Position numbers and translations under genes: made by a program. Shown here in pieces: positions 42,521 through 55,245 of a DNA stretch of 64,000 nt (position 1 is the stretch's first letter; every line of letters begins with the position of its first letter). The notes beneath the pieces are model-generated. The model ran no database searches. It was not told where the DNA came from and was given only the letters and a program-made list of their open reading frames with translations. Where the stretch lies: positions 32,907,001 through 32,971,000 of the forward strand of contig NC_083696.1 of the NCBI RefSeq assembly GCF_033118175.1. Reading direction: 5' to 3'. Source of the DNA: Dama dama (taxonomy: Eukaryota; Chordata; Mammalia; Artiodactyla; Cervidae).

Positions 42521-45500
42521 AGTTGGCTGGTCTGGGTGACAGCCACCCCTCTGGAGGGGATGGTGTTCACTCAGCTGGCCCACGTTGCTCACTTAGGATA
42601 CCTGCCTGGCACTAAAATGCCACATCCTTGTTGGAGGATGATGGACTTGATCTCAGCAAAACTGCTGCCTTTCTTTTTATAATGCTGGAAAAATGCATTC
42701 TACATCACTTTAGGATGCTCAAAAAGATTTCTTACAGTGGACATCAAAAGCAAAGAATGAGAGGGGTGGTCTGGTGCACAGAAACAAGAAGTTGGGTTAC
42801 TGATGGAGGTCTTCAGAGATTTAAGGAAAAAATGAAAAATAAAGAACACAAGAGCAACTGAAACCATTTTCTAATAGCCTGATGTTTTCATTGTTCCCTA
42901 GGAGATGTCAACTGCTCTTTGATTCAATTGCCTTATCTGTCCACTTTTCTCCATTTTCTCCAAAAATCTAGCTGCAACTCTTTTAGCTATTGAGGACAAA
43001 TATTCTTTTTTTTTTTCCTCTTACAGTCTGGGATACTTATAAAATAGTCCTTAGAGAGTTTATTGCCTTTTTATGACTCCACGGAATAACATAAAAACTT
43101 TAAAAAAAAAAAATGCACCAAATGGCCGATATTTAAGAACCCTGACCGTCCTGACAGCCTGTGACAGGCTCTCAGTTTGAATTTCATTTTTCTTTTAGGG
43201 GGTCAGGATTTCTGCAATAGCTGGCCTTTTTGTAAATTGACACCTTTGGGAAAGATCAAAATCTAAGTAGTGACAGGAACTGTCATTCAACAGTGGACAA
43301 GAAAATGGGAATTCAGAGAATATTCAGACCTCCCCCTGCCCAGGGTCAGCTGCCCGCACACTCAAAAGCCCTCTGGGAAACACAACTTCTGAGAACAACA
43401 GCCTGTTTCTGCCTTGGAGGAACCACCCTTCTTTCAGGCGTGGGTACTGAGCAGCCAAGTCAAATGCTGTAATCCATAGGACTCCGTGAAATGTCCACGT
43501 CAAGCAGTAACACATTTCGTGGCTAATGTAAAAGATACAGTATAAAGTATTCATCTTGGAAAATCTATTTATATCAAGTGGTGCCTACATGGATCCAAGT
43601 TTGTTGAGATTAATGCCTTGGTTACACAGAATTCAAAACAATGTTTCTGAATATGTTGGACCAGTTAAAAATCTATAAAACTTTAAAGCTGAACTGCAAA
43701 ACTGGAGTAACTATCCCTCCTGCCCCCACCGAAAGGGCTTTTTTAAAATGTCAGTAAGTTTCCAATTCAGCTGTGACATCTATGGGCAGTCAGAGCCAAC
43801 TGTGTTTTCAAACAAGATGCTCCGGGCCTGGCTCTGAAGTTCCCCCAACAGGAAAGGTGTGAGGCAGGCAGGAGCAGCCAGACCTCACAGGGATCCCATC
43901 CTGCCTGGTGCACACTCAGCCAAGTGCACGCAAAGGTCACTGTGATGGCCACGTGCGTGAGACGGGTGTCCGTGTAAGACTAAGGCAGGGATGCAGGATT
44001 CTGTAACTCGAAGGCTGCCCCCGCAGCACTGAAGCTGGACATTATAAAGCACGTATTCATTAGCGACCTGCCACCTGTGTGCTGCTGGGGTCAGGAAGAG
44101 CTGTCCGGCTCGGGAAAACCCAGCGGAGTGGAGTATGTTGCAGAGGACTACCCTTCTTAGAATGTGGTCTCCTGCTCACAGCAGGCCAGCCATTCGGCTC
44201 GCGGGCCTTTTCAGAGCAAAAAGCTACAGTTCTGTCACGGGAACAGCATGAGATGCTGCGGCCCTCTCACTCGGAAAACTTCTAAAAAGCGGGTGGATCA
44301 CAGAGGTCAAATAAAAGGGCATATGCACCATATGTATATATTTTACTTCTTTCCGATTTTTCTGAAACTATGCCTGACCAAAATCCACAGCCCCTGACCA
44401 ATTAGCCTGTTTCTTTTCTTTTTTCATTTCTTTTTTTGTCTGCTGATAACCTTTAAGGAAAGCATTATTGTTGATTACATTGACTCTGGACCTTAACAGC
44501 CAGTGAAGGAAAGAAACTCCCAAGGATATCCCCAAGTCCCCACAGCGAAGGAGCATATGCCCTTAACTCTTTTAGTCACTGCTTTCTAGGTGGAAAAGTG
44601 AAACTTTCTGAATTCAGTACAGATTAAACAATAGAAAACAGTGCTAAAATTCATGTTAAATGGAGATTACACTGTTTAGTGTGTACTTATACCTGTTCCT
44701 ACACATAGATTTGTTTTAAAACTTTGCAGTTCACCTTTAATAAACAGCAACATTGAAAATCAATACATTTCCAGTAGGGTCAAACAGCACACACCTTTCT
44801 GAAGAGAAGCACAATCCAACATTATTTCAATTCAACTTTGTATTTGAATGATCGTGAGAACAAAAGAGACGCATTAATTTGTTTTCTTGACTTTCTTAGC
44901 TGCCTGTGAGCTGTCTCTGCATTGGTGTCCCCAATCCACAGTTCACAGCACCTGCGGGCTTCATGCGGTACCTCCTGCAAATACCACCCACATCTACCAG
45001 GAAATCCCAGGTAAGCGGCACTTCCCAGGAAAGGTCAGTGCCGGCCCCCAGAGTCCAGCTTACAAGGCGGCATCAACCAACAAGCACCACAGCCCCCTTC
45101 TCTGTCTTTTCCTGTATTTCAGTTACCCATCCAGTGGAATCTTATGAAACAAAACAAAACCTAAAAGAAACACAAAATAAAACATAAGTCATGCTCAAAA
45201 GAAAAATCAATGGAAAATAACATGCAAGTACAATCACTTTTAAAAGAACATAATAAACATCAAAACTGAGACACAACATGGAATATGCCTGAAAACATAA
45301 AGATAATGTCATTACAAAACCGGAATCAGGAGAAAATGGGATTCTCAGTATCGTCCAGCTTAGCTTTAGACTTAAAACTGAGTTTACAGGGCACGGGAAA
45401 CTCAGGAAAGAGATGCAAAGGATTCCCGCACACAGTTCCACCCACAGCTGTCTCAGATGTTAACACCTTAATTTAAGGAGCAGAAATCTGTGCACAGTAA

Positions 45501-45724
45501 AAGATGACCCCTCAATAATTTTTATATATAAGGAAAAAATAAAATACAAATAACAGATATCTACCCAAATTCTAATTTTCTTTTCCTACCTATAAAACCA
45601 AATTATTTCTAAAATAATTAATTAATTACTCAGCCAGATCAGAGAACTGGCTGACTTCACCTGGAGAAATATTGAGCTCATGTGAGGATTTAGATTCTTT
45701 TTTAGGGATCCTACTATTAATTGT
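42521..45724. other. Repeat-poor 3.2 kb, no gene seen
   Basis: No named repeat recognised. 43980-44300 is locally CpG-richer (gcgacctgcc, ggctcgggaa, ggctcgcggg) but too short and weak to call an island. A small palindrome, agcctg-tga-caggct, lies at 43156-43170. Overlapping open frames at 44887-45187 lack any domain. Confidence 0.4.
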
Positions 45725-45966
45725 GTGTGTGTGCATGTGTGTGTGTGTGTGTGTACACACGTGCTCAGGCATGTCTGATTCTTTGTGACCCCATAGACTG
45801 TAGCCTTCTAGGCTCCTCTGTCCATGGAATTTTCCAGGCAAGAACACTGTAGTGGATTGCTATTCCCCTCTCCAGGGGACCAACCTGACCCAAGGATGGA
45901 GCCCTTATCTCTTTCATCTCCTCCAATGGCAGGCAGATTCTTTACCACTGTGCCACCTGGGAATCT
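45725..45966 (-). mobile_element. Bov-tA SINE with (GT)n tail
   Basis: A GT-rich tail (about 45723-45756), body 'cattgactc'-type wording 'tctttgtgaccccatagact', then 'tggagcccttatctct' (B box lost) and head 'ttaccactgtgccacctgg'. It is the only young SINE between 38.94 and 58.9 kb. Confidence 0.94.
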
Positions 45967-46299
45967 CAATTAATTAACTGCATATATTTAATTAAGTACC
46001 ATACCATATCTATGGCACATATATAGAATCTACTATATAAAATATGGTATATAGCATATAGCATGAAGTATATTTGTATGTATATACATTACATATACAA
46101 TTTAAGACATGTAGTATCTAGTACACATAATATATAAAACATATATAATACTTAATGTCAACTAATTCTGCACACATCTACTGAGCACCAACCAAATAGT
46201 AGACACTGTAATACATGATGCAAAAATAAAGAAACTGGAGTTCCTTGACTTCAAATACTTCACTGACACCAGATGGAGAAAGAAGAGGGAATCACTTGC
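45967..46299. other. AT-rich, partly low-complexity sequence
   Basis: TATA-rich dinucleotide-like stretch (45990-46150), then a short MIR- or L2-like scrap ('catctactgagcaccaacc'). Confidence 0.5.
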
Positions 46300-46480
46300 A
46301 CAGTAAATCTACTTTGTGCCAGGCTATCTGCCAAGCTCTTTGCTTAAATTAAAGTCACTATAACCTTAGGAGATAGGTTCTATTGTTATACCCACTTAAC
46401 AGGTGAGAAAACTGAGGCCCAAAGACTGAGCAGCCTCTCAAGTTCTGACAGCTAGTGTGGGGCAGAAGTCAAATTCCCAC
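46300..46480 (-). repeat. MIR SINE
   Basis: 'ctactttgtgccaggctatct', 'cttaggagataggttctattg', 'acaggtgagaaaactgaggcc' and 'gacagctagtgtggggcaga' give reverse MIR order. Confidence 0.85.
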
Positions 46481-47370
46481 CCAGAACCTCTGGTGCTGTG
46501 GCTGCCCTACCATGACCTTAGAAGTGATAAGCTTTCTCCAAACTTGCCTGTGAAAACCCAGCAGGAACAGCGAAGGTTTTACTACATAGAATTCTGTGAG
46601 TAAATTGCATGAATCTTCATCAGCTTCATAAGTGACAGAATAGATGATGTCATAGTAGAAACCCCCAAGATGCTTCCAAGACGTTTTCAAGTTTAGCTTT
46701 GGAAGACACTTCTAAGCCCAGCCCTCCAGACTCTCGATTTTCCTCAACCTGGTGTCTGGTCTGCCAAGTGCTGCTGTCATCTGCCTCCAGAGCTGTAATT
46801 ACCATCACCAAGCTGTATGATCATTTACGACAACACTAAGAAAGTCTATGGAGCTTAATTTCCATGGCATTTCTCTCTGCTGCCCTTCCAAGTCTCAGGA
46901 AAAGAACTAGGGACAAACGCCAAACATCGTTTATGGATTTAATCACCCACAGAGCACTGAGAATTTAGGAAGCACACAGGGATGCTGATTAAGTCTCCTT
47001 CATAGCTGTCTCTAGTCTCTTTCTAAAAACCCAGCCTCCAGGCAAACATAGGCAGCACTCGTTGAAGAGTGCCCTATGGCACACAGCTCGAGAACACCGA
47101 ATGAACTAACCTTAGCTACTCTTTCAGGTTTCAAGAGGGTGGATCTCAAATTCCTTCCCACTGAAACAGTGGGATTAATAGGAGGATGTCAAGTTTACCA
47201 ATAAAAGCAAGAAAAGCTTGGAGATACAAATAGAAGACATCACCCTCAAACAAAATCTTCATAGATTCGATATACCAGTTTCTCTGAACATGCAATTTTA
47301 AAGGGTTTACTTGATTAAAATAACAACAGATTAAACTGCTAATGCAAACCTTATTTCCACCGGGTTTATG
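46481..47370. other. Unique sequence, no gene seen
   Basis: Nothing recognised. Confidence 0.4.
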
Positions 47371-47412
47371 GTATTGGGTTGGCTCAAAAGTTTGTTCATG
47401 TTTTTCCATTTG
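47371..47412 (+). mobile_element. Mariner-type terminal fragment
   Basis: 'ttgggttggctcaaaagttt' and 'gttcatgtttttcc' resemble the terminal inverted repeat of ruminant mariner elements. Only about 40 bp remain; there is no transposase. Confidence 0.55.
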
Positions 47413-47547
47413 GGCCAATCCCATACAAGAACTGGAAGAGTTTACTGATGTCAGAGTGTTTAATTGGAACCAGGATGCTCTTCCAATTTGCTTCTATTTG
47501 CCACTTTCCTCTGCCATGCATCTCCCCAACATGCACTACAGGCTCTT

Positions 47548-47891
47548 CTTTTTTTTTTTTTTTTACATTTTTCAGACATAGAGAATAGGCTTATGGACAT
47601 GCGGAGAGGAGAGGGTGAGATGTATGGAAAAAGTAACACGGAAACTTACATTACCATATGTAAAATAGATAACAATAGGAATTTGCTGTCTGGCTCAGGA
47701 AACTCAAACAGGGCCTCTGTATCCATCTAGAGGGGTGGGGTGGGGAGGGAGATGGGAGGGAGGTTCAAAAGAGGGGATATATGTATACCTATGGCTGATT
47801 CATGTTGAGGTTTGTCAGAAAACAACAAAATTCTGTAAAGCAATTATCCTTAAATAAAAAATTAAATTAAAAAAATGAAAAAACAATAATG
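47548..47891 (+). mobile_element. Ruminant L1 3' end with target duplication
   Basis: An 11-bp exact duplication, tacaggctctt, at 47537-47547 and 47892-47902 delimits the insert. It starts with T16 (47549-47564), followed by 'cagacatagagaatagg', 'gctgtctggctcaggaaac', a G-rich tract (47732-47749), 'tgattcatgttgaggtttg' and an A-rich tail. The 5' poly-T is unusual for a simple 5'-truncated L1. Confidence 0.92.
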
Positions 47892-47904
47892 TACAGGCTC
47901 TTTT

Positions 47905-49689
47905 ATTTATTAAAATTGGGAGAAACAATTTGCTGGACTAGACGAAAGCTCTTTTAGACTGCCGTTTGCTCAGGCTGCAACAGCATTTGCCTCATTTAAG
48001 TTGATGTCATGTCCCTCTGTAACCTTCTTCTGCTCTGCCTTTTGTGATGTGTCCTCAAAGACAAACATCTCGGTTCCACACACCCATGCAAGAAAAGCAA
48101 GTAAAGCCACCCTAAAATACACACTTTATGTCTTTCTTGATGAAAAACCAGTTTGTTATAATGATAAGCAGTATGTAATGTCTGCGTGTAAAGCATGGCT
48201 TACACCACCCCTCACCTCAAGCAAGGCAAGTTAGTCTCCTTCCCATATACTTGATACTCACACATATCACTGATACACTTAAGGTACACCACCAACTCAT
48301 GAAAAATTAGTTTCATTTAAAACTTGACTTCCTTAAGAAAATGCATCCAACGCTTCATGTTTCCAAAGGGTTGATGGTAAATTTCAATTAGGACCCCAAC
48401 TGAGCCACCAAGATCTAATGACTTGTGCCCTCTCATGTTATAAGAAACCCCCAAAAAGGGCCACAAAATGATATAAAACAATAGATCATTATTTTCTCCT
48501 AGTGAGGGGGAAAGTTTTTAGACCACAACAAATGGCTGAACATCTTGTGGGTTTAGCAGCCAAACGAGCTGTCTAGCTTCTGAGTCTGAAATATAGATAT
48601 TTTGACAATGTGACATTCTGAAGCGTTTGCAGAATTCCGATGGTGCACGGTAGTTATCGTGACAACAGCTCCTTTATCAAAAACAACTTTAGAAAAACTG
48701 CCACCGCTGCTTACACTTAGCTGAGCTAAATAAGAACAAGGATAAAGCAGGTGCTGAATGAGAAATGTGATGTCAAGTTGAAAGCAGAGAAGAAAAACCC
48801 GGATGGGTCTCTGCTATTTGCTGATTCTGGATCCATTTATCGACCTCTTCAAAGAGAAGGACCAGGGGGCTGAAGGTCAGTGAGGCACCGTGCTTTCTGT
48901 ACCATTTGGCTTCTGACCCATTTAGATTTCTTTACATTCAAACATGCACACATTTTTCCTCCTATTACTCAGAAGCAATCAGCCATAAAATGGCAAGGAT
49001 CTGCAGTACATTTAAATTAACAGCAATTTATCTGAAGCAAAAAGGAAAACTGCTGAGTTGAAAGGATGCTAAGGGAACGGAAGAAAGATGCAGCTGCAAT
49101 CTAAAAAAGCAGATCTTATCGCATTTGTCATTGGAGAAGCAGAAAAGTGCCAGCTTGGTGTCTGCAGGGCACAGCACCACCTTGGAGACAGCAAGGTGCC
49201 CAGGGGTGCCAGAATGGCAGCTCACCTTCATTGGAAAGCAAAGCAAACATCGCCAGAGCCTTGTGGAAAATGTTTACCAGGTAAAAATCAGAGAATCTCC
49301 TGTGTTCTTATAGGACTAGGTGTCCAGGAAATGGTGGGGGTAAAATGCTTTCCTTCAGTTAGACTTGAGCTAGGTGCAATTTTGTTTTATTTTAGCACTT
49401 GGGCTGAAACCCTGATTGTCCTTACTTGACATCTTTGTAAAACGTCTAGTATCTGTTGGTTGTTGCATCAACTAGCCTTTGCTTTTGTGCCTTTTCAGTT
49501 ATATTTTATAGGTGAGTCACTCAGCCCACATGGCTGTTGTGATATGTCCATGGTCACCCAGGAACAGAATGAGAGCTGAAATATAAACTCAGAACTTCTG
49601 GATGGTCAGTCCCTCTTCTTAAATGGTATCACCTGCAACTGTGGCAAAAAATTTCCCAACAGTTAAACTTAGATCCTTATCTGCACTCA
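47905..49689. other. Repeat-free 1.8 kb, no gene seen
   Basis: No repeat of any age is recognisable. 48560-49110 is notable for mixed-composition sequence with GTTATCGTGACAAC (48653-48666) and 'atgcagctgcaat' near 49088. Open frames have no domain. Confidence 0.4.
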
Positions 49690-50095
49690 TTCCAAAAGCT
49701 GCTTAACCATCCTTCAAACACCCCGTTTCCTTCCCAAGGATGTTCCTTTTGTCTACACACCATCACATCTCCTTTAAGATCACCTTCTACCAAGCAAGCC
49801 TTCACCATTCTCGAAGATCCAGCATAAAAGCCATATCCTTCGAGTAATTAGTTCACTCTCTCTTAACTTCTACAGTATTCTCTTCCATTCAGCTAACATG
49901 TTCTTCTTTTGTACTTTTGCTAAACTTCTATATGTTTTCTGTTTACTTTCCTGCATCCTAGACTTTAAGCACAGGAGGGTAGAGAGAGCATATCTCTACA
50001 TCTTCTATGCCCTACTTGCCTCTCATGCTACCGAGGATAGCATGCATTCTAAGCCATAGCATAGTAATGTCTAAAACTTTTATTGAACTTTGATA
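49690..50095 (+). repeat. L2 LINE 3' region
   Basis: A long L2: 'ccaagcaagccttcaccat', 'cttttgtacttttgctaaac', 'tcctagactttaagcacagg', 'catatctctacatcttctatg' and a degraded terminus. Confidence 0.65.
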
Positions 50096-51357
50096 GACTT
50101 GAGAACAGAATCAAAATGGAAAGGAGGGGAGAGACAATACAGTGTAGGGTCTGCTGCTTCTCGCTGGTAACTGGGTTAATCAAATCACTTCAAAGCTTCC
50201 TGTATAAAATCACACATTTGGTCAGAAGTGTACGGAAGGTTGCAGAGTTAAGACACAAGAGCACCCAGTGAGAGCCTCCTGAAGCATTTTTAGCTCTTGG
50301 GGGAAAAGTACTAGACTTGGTTCATTCTAATTCTCATGATGATCAGAATTATGGGGTGTGGATGTGGGGAAAAGAAAGCTGTTGCCCATTTGTTAGCTGA
50401 AGACCAAAAACTAAAATAAATGGCTAAGGTCAGCAAGGCTTTTAAAGCTCAGGTTTGACTTCATAAAATGAAGTTAAGTTATGAGCTGAAAATTAAAGCA
50501 GGAAACACAAAGTTCTTGGCAAAGCCTGAATGTGTAAGGAAAACCAAAGCTCTTGCACAATTAAAATTCAATGATTTGAAGGAAGATGTGATCTGATCAG
50601 CAGGGCCTGATGAAAAGTGTTCAAGACCACAAGCACCATCACGTCAGGGATTTCACATAGGATGGGAAGCACATTCAAAGACCAAGGCCATTGCAATTAT
50701 CTGTGGAATAACCTAAAAATGCCATAAGCAGAGTAGGAAAGAAAAAAAAGTTTATGGTTTAAGGGGCATTAAATACTCAAAAGGCTTGTACTACAAACAC
50801 AGTGAAATACCCAAATCAGTCTATTGTCTTCCTGTGGGTTGTGCCTTGCCTTCTGACTTAGGAAAATAAACATACACTGCAAAATCTATAGGGTAACTCT
50901 TTGCAAGGTGAAATGAGATCTTCCTAAAGACACTATTTCATGATTCTCAGACCAGAGGCTTACCAATGACTCAGACATTCAATACATAAGCATGGCATTG
51001 TCAATTTCATTATAGAAGACCACATACTTGCTGCTGCCAGTATAGATCTGTGTCTAGATTTGTTTTTGCCAAAATACTCCAGACAATGATTCTTCTTAGG
51101 ATATGAATCCAGAGTACGACAACGTAGTATCCAAACACAAAACAAATGACATAAAACCTGTTGCTCAATTAACCTATAAATTCAGAAACCTGCAAGAACC
51201 TCAAACATACGGAAAGGAAGTTGCACAGCTCTGCTCAGTCGTGGGTAAAACCGAGGCCCACAGACCAAAATGGATCTGGAAATAAACTTCAAGAAAAGTA
51301 AATAATGCATAAAATAAGCAAGAGAAAACAAGTGGATGTGGGGCAGCCAGAGCTGGT
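50096..51357. other. Unique sequence, no gene seen
   Basis: Nothing recognised. Confidence 0.4.
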
Positions 51358-51450
51358 CTGATGGTGATGATGATGGTGATGATGGGGCGGTGATGATCAT
51401 AGAGAAGATAACGATGGTGGTGATGACAGTGGCGGTGATAATGAAGATGA
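51358..51450. repeat. Imperfect (GAT/GGT)n trinucleotide tract
   Basis: 'gatggtgatgatgatggtgatg' type repeats, interrupted by 'gggcgg' and 'catagagaagataac'. Open frames across it read low-complexity HHYHRHCHHHH-type on the minus strand, which is repeat-driven. Confidence 0.85.
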
Positions 51451-54009
51451 AAGTAGGAGATGGAAAAAGGAAGAGCAGGAGGAAGCGGAGAACTTAGAGG
51501 TAAAGTACTGCTGTTGATGTACTTGGGAGACCTCAAGCATGTAGACAGGGAAGCCCCAATTATTGGAGAGTGAACTCAGATATAATAAGGCCTCAGAGTA
51601 GAACTATGACCCCATGTCTAAATTCAAGCTGATCCTTCAAACAAGAGAGTAGGTAAAAGTAAAATTTGTCCTGGACCACCGCTTTTTGATTAGGCATTCC
51701 CAGACATGGTTCAGCAACAGAGTCTGAAAATTATTAACACTTAGGATGCCTGCTAAGAAAGCAGCTATCAGGGGTCTTTGGAGTGCCCAGTGTCCCTGCC
51801 TATTACTGCAAAGCAGGAAAGTCAGATCCACTAATGCTTCCAATGAAGCAGAGAGGAAGGTCAAACAAATTACTTTCTCTTGAATAGAAGTACCTCGTAA
51901 ATCTTATCTCCATTCAATTAGCAGAGTGCACAAGATAATGAAACCTCAGCTAAGTACCAAATATTCCAGAAGGCAAAACAAAGAGAAGTGAGGTTGATGA
52001 TCTCTACTATCTGACTACAATAAACATGAATTATCCAAATCCACCTGAGAACAGGATCAAAACACAAAGGCCTTTGAGCTATCTGGAAATGGACATCTTG
52101 GGAGGTGGGCTGCATTCAATGCTCTGGTGCAGACAAAGTGAAATTGCCAAGGGCCACATCCTGAGGGCTTAACTCTTGCTCTTCAAAGAGTCCAGTTACT
52201 GTGGGCACTCCCCTACCCTGGGATGCTTCTCTCTCTCATATGTTGCCACCATACCAACTCCTCCTCACTGCCCAGCCCCCACAAGCAAGGACATGACTAT
52301 CAGCTGCCCAGGGACCTGCTCCCAGACTATAGTTCTACCTCCATGGCTGCTTCAGGCACATTCAAGAAGCTGCCCGACTTCCAGATTCTCGTCTGGCCTC
52401 AGCCATTTATTCAGAAAAGTGTGTGTGACCGAGTTTAGAAACAGGAGACTCTCATGGGGCAGGAAGGAGGTCCTCCACCTAAACGTGCCCTTTTTCTCTG
52501 GGACCTTTTCTCTAGGACAACATAAGCAGAAAGACTTCCATCATCTCAGAAGTTATCTCACCAGAATGAAAAATAAAACATGCCTCTCCTCCAGAACATC
52601 TGAGATGCGATGGGGAATTTGGGGTCTGGAAGGTGGTTCACCTGCCCTTGGTGAGCCTATGAGGGACATGACCTGACACTTTTATGCCAAATTGAAAGTC
52701 CCAGATCAGACCCTTCAGAAGTGAATCCAACCCGTATTCCAGTGGTCATCTCTTACCCTAGCAAGGTGCATAAGGTAATGGCCCAGACGTGCTCACCAGT
52801 CTGAAAGAATACCAGTCCATTCCTGCCACCAACAACAGGATCCATAGTCCAAAAGCATTTCCCCATCAGGTGGAACCCCCGGGATGTTAATGCCACAGCC
52901 AATACCTCTGACCACTCCTTATCAGCAGCAGATGACCCATTTCAAAAAGTCTCGATAATATGGAGAACTTACTCTAATCACCGTAGGAAACATGAAAAGT
53001 GCAAAGTCAATCCCATAGACACAGCATTCAGACTTGGGCAGCCAGCTGAACCCCTGACTTGACTTAACCCCAAAGTTCTGGAAGTCTCCACTGTTGTGAC
53101 ATTCTTATTTGCTCAAAAGAGCTCATCTTGGAAAAAGCCCATCTTGCCTCACAACCCTGACTAGCCCCGCAGCAATATCTTATAGCAGCTGGAACAGACG
53201 TCAACCTCAGTGCTTTAAGCTTGGCAATACCCCATCTGAAAGACAAGAGATTCTCTCTATGCCTCGATTCTTTCATGCAGTAACACAGGAAGTCCCTTCA
53301 TATTTCCTCGGTTCAGGTACAATTTATACATGTAGAAAACTCTGAATTTTCAAGATAGTGCATTTTTACACACACCAGATTTCACAGTTTATTTTCTTTT
53401 TTAAATAAAGTATGCATGGCATACATGGCATACCAAATATAACAGCTTGGTTAAGAATTATAGCAACCATGCCAAGAATCAACTAGAACCAAGACACTGG
53501 AAAAACAATGTATTCTAGTTTTTTTCTTATAATGAAAATATAGTGTATCCAAACATCTGACATTATTTTAAAGAATGCTTTCCATACCTTACAGGAAGTT
53601 CTTTAGTAAGTCAAAGTGATTAAAAGGGAAAGGCTATTTACCTTGTAACTCTACACACATTATTAGTTCAAAACAGAAATCATCATCCACGTAAGCACAG
53701 AGGCATTCAAAGGACATGTGACAGACAAATGCACTGCCTTATGTGAAAGTTGTAAAAATCTATAATGTCACATAGATGAAAGGACAGAGTATAATTACAC
53801 GGGCATAGAAGTAATGACCGGATTATAAATTGTTCTTCCGTTCTTCATAATTATGGCCACTTACCATCCACTGTTTAACTCTACAAGATTCTAGAACTTT
53901 ATTTATAGCTGGCATTGTAATCAGAATCTTAATAAGTACAATTGCCCTATATTTTTATCTTCTTTGTTAATTGCATGAGGCCTGAAAGAAAACCACAAAG
54001 ATGGCTGTT
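51451..54009. other. Repeat-poor 2.6 kb, no gene supported
   Basis: This holds an open frame of 166 codons (52176-52676, plus strand). It has no recognisable domain, signal peptide or membrane segment, and composition alone could explain it. 52700-53340 has a retroelement-like feel but no identifiable ends. I see nothing else. Confidence 0.35.
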
Positions 54010-54165
54010 TATATAGCAAAAAGCAGCCTGAAGCCAGCAGAACTGAGCTTGGATCCTGGCTCTCCTGGCCATGTTGGGGGGGGGGGGGCCTCTCTGAGCC
54101 TCAGTTGCCTATTCTAGAACAGTGATGAAATAAATCTAACATATTGAAGTGAGTAGAGTTCATAC
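54010..54165 (+). repeat. MIR SINE with an internal G13 run
   Basis: 'gaactgagcttggatcctgg', 'tctctgagcctcagttgcc' and 'cagtgatgaaataaatcta' are in MIR order, but the central 'gtgaccttgggcaag' region is replaced by a run of 13 Gs (54076-54088). Confidence 0.65.
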
Positions 54166-55024
54166 GAGTACCTAATACTCCTCAAGTCATTTACAAGTTC
54201 CTCAGCTCAGTACAGTCGCTAGAATTAGGACATTCAGACAAGGTGCCAAGCCTTGGAAATTACAAACTATCCTACTGATTAAAAAAAAAATGCATTTGAA
54301 ATAATCTCTCTCCTGACCTTGATCCACATTCATTGAGCCCATTTAGGACTTTGTAGTAAATGCTCACTATGACTTTGAACCAACTAATGACCATATCCTC
54401 CCTTAAAGCTTTCTAGATTGGAAGTTTCATAAACACTTGCCCTGTTCCAGGCTGTGTAGCCAAGAGTCTTTCTAGTTTATCTCCCAATTTTATACCTTCT
54501 TTTGTTTCATTTTTCAGAGATGCCCAAATGTGTTTTGGGGGCTATATTCTCCCTTATTCTCTCTGACTATCTTTCTCTAACCCTGGCTCTGTCTCTCTCT
54601 CATGTCTTACTTTCTCTGTATCTCTGGGCCCTTCTCTCATTTTCTCCTGTGGACTGGGAAGAACTGAGGCATATATTAACATCATTATTTTTGTTTATCG
54701 AGTGGAACTTATGTTCTAGATTTTAATATGATATAATTTTCTCTTTAATAACCTAATTTAGTTTCCACTTTATTGGAAGTTATCTTACTATTATGCTTTT
54801 GGAGTTATTTTGTTTTACTCTACTAAGACACTAGGTGCTAAAAACATTCGATTTATAAAAATCTGATTTCCCTATACCTTCTCAAGTATATATGAATCAT
54901 ATTTAACCCTTCTTTTGGGAAGGGGAATATCATTTGCTTGTTAAGTATTGAAAAGGAAGGTAAGCATTTCCATTTTACAGATAAAAACACATAGGCAGAA
55001 GTGGGCTCAGTGATCACATTTTGT
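54166..55024. other. Unique sequence, no gene seen
   Basis: Nothing recognised. Confidence 0.4.
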
Positions 55025-55245
55025 TTAAGCATACTTTTTTTTTGAAGTACAGTTAATTTATAATATTGTGTTCATTTTAAGCATATAGCAAGGTGACTCA
55101 ATTGCATGTGAATATATATAAATATATATTCTTTTTTGATTTTTTTCTGTTACAGCTTGTTACATGGCATTAACTATAGTTTCCTGCACTATATGGTAAA
55201 TCCTTATTGTAAGTATATGTTTCATTCACTGATCATACAGTAATA
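55025..55245 (-). mobile_element. L1 3' end
   Basis: Reverse complement of the L1 3' UTR: 'gaagtacagttaatttataat', 'attttaagcatatagcaagg', 'tgttacatggcattaacta' and 'tttcctgcactatatggtaa'. Confidence 0.8.

Noticed and set aside
43980..44300. CpG-island promoter
   Set aside because: A handful of CpGs in 300 bp without high GC content, a TATA/Inr arrangement or an adjoining exon.
51201..51536. 111-codon minus-strand frame with a histidine-rich centre (metal-binding-like)
   Set aside because: The histidines are encoded by the imperfect GAT/GGT trinucleotide repeat; this is low complexity, not a domain.
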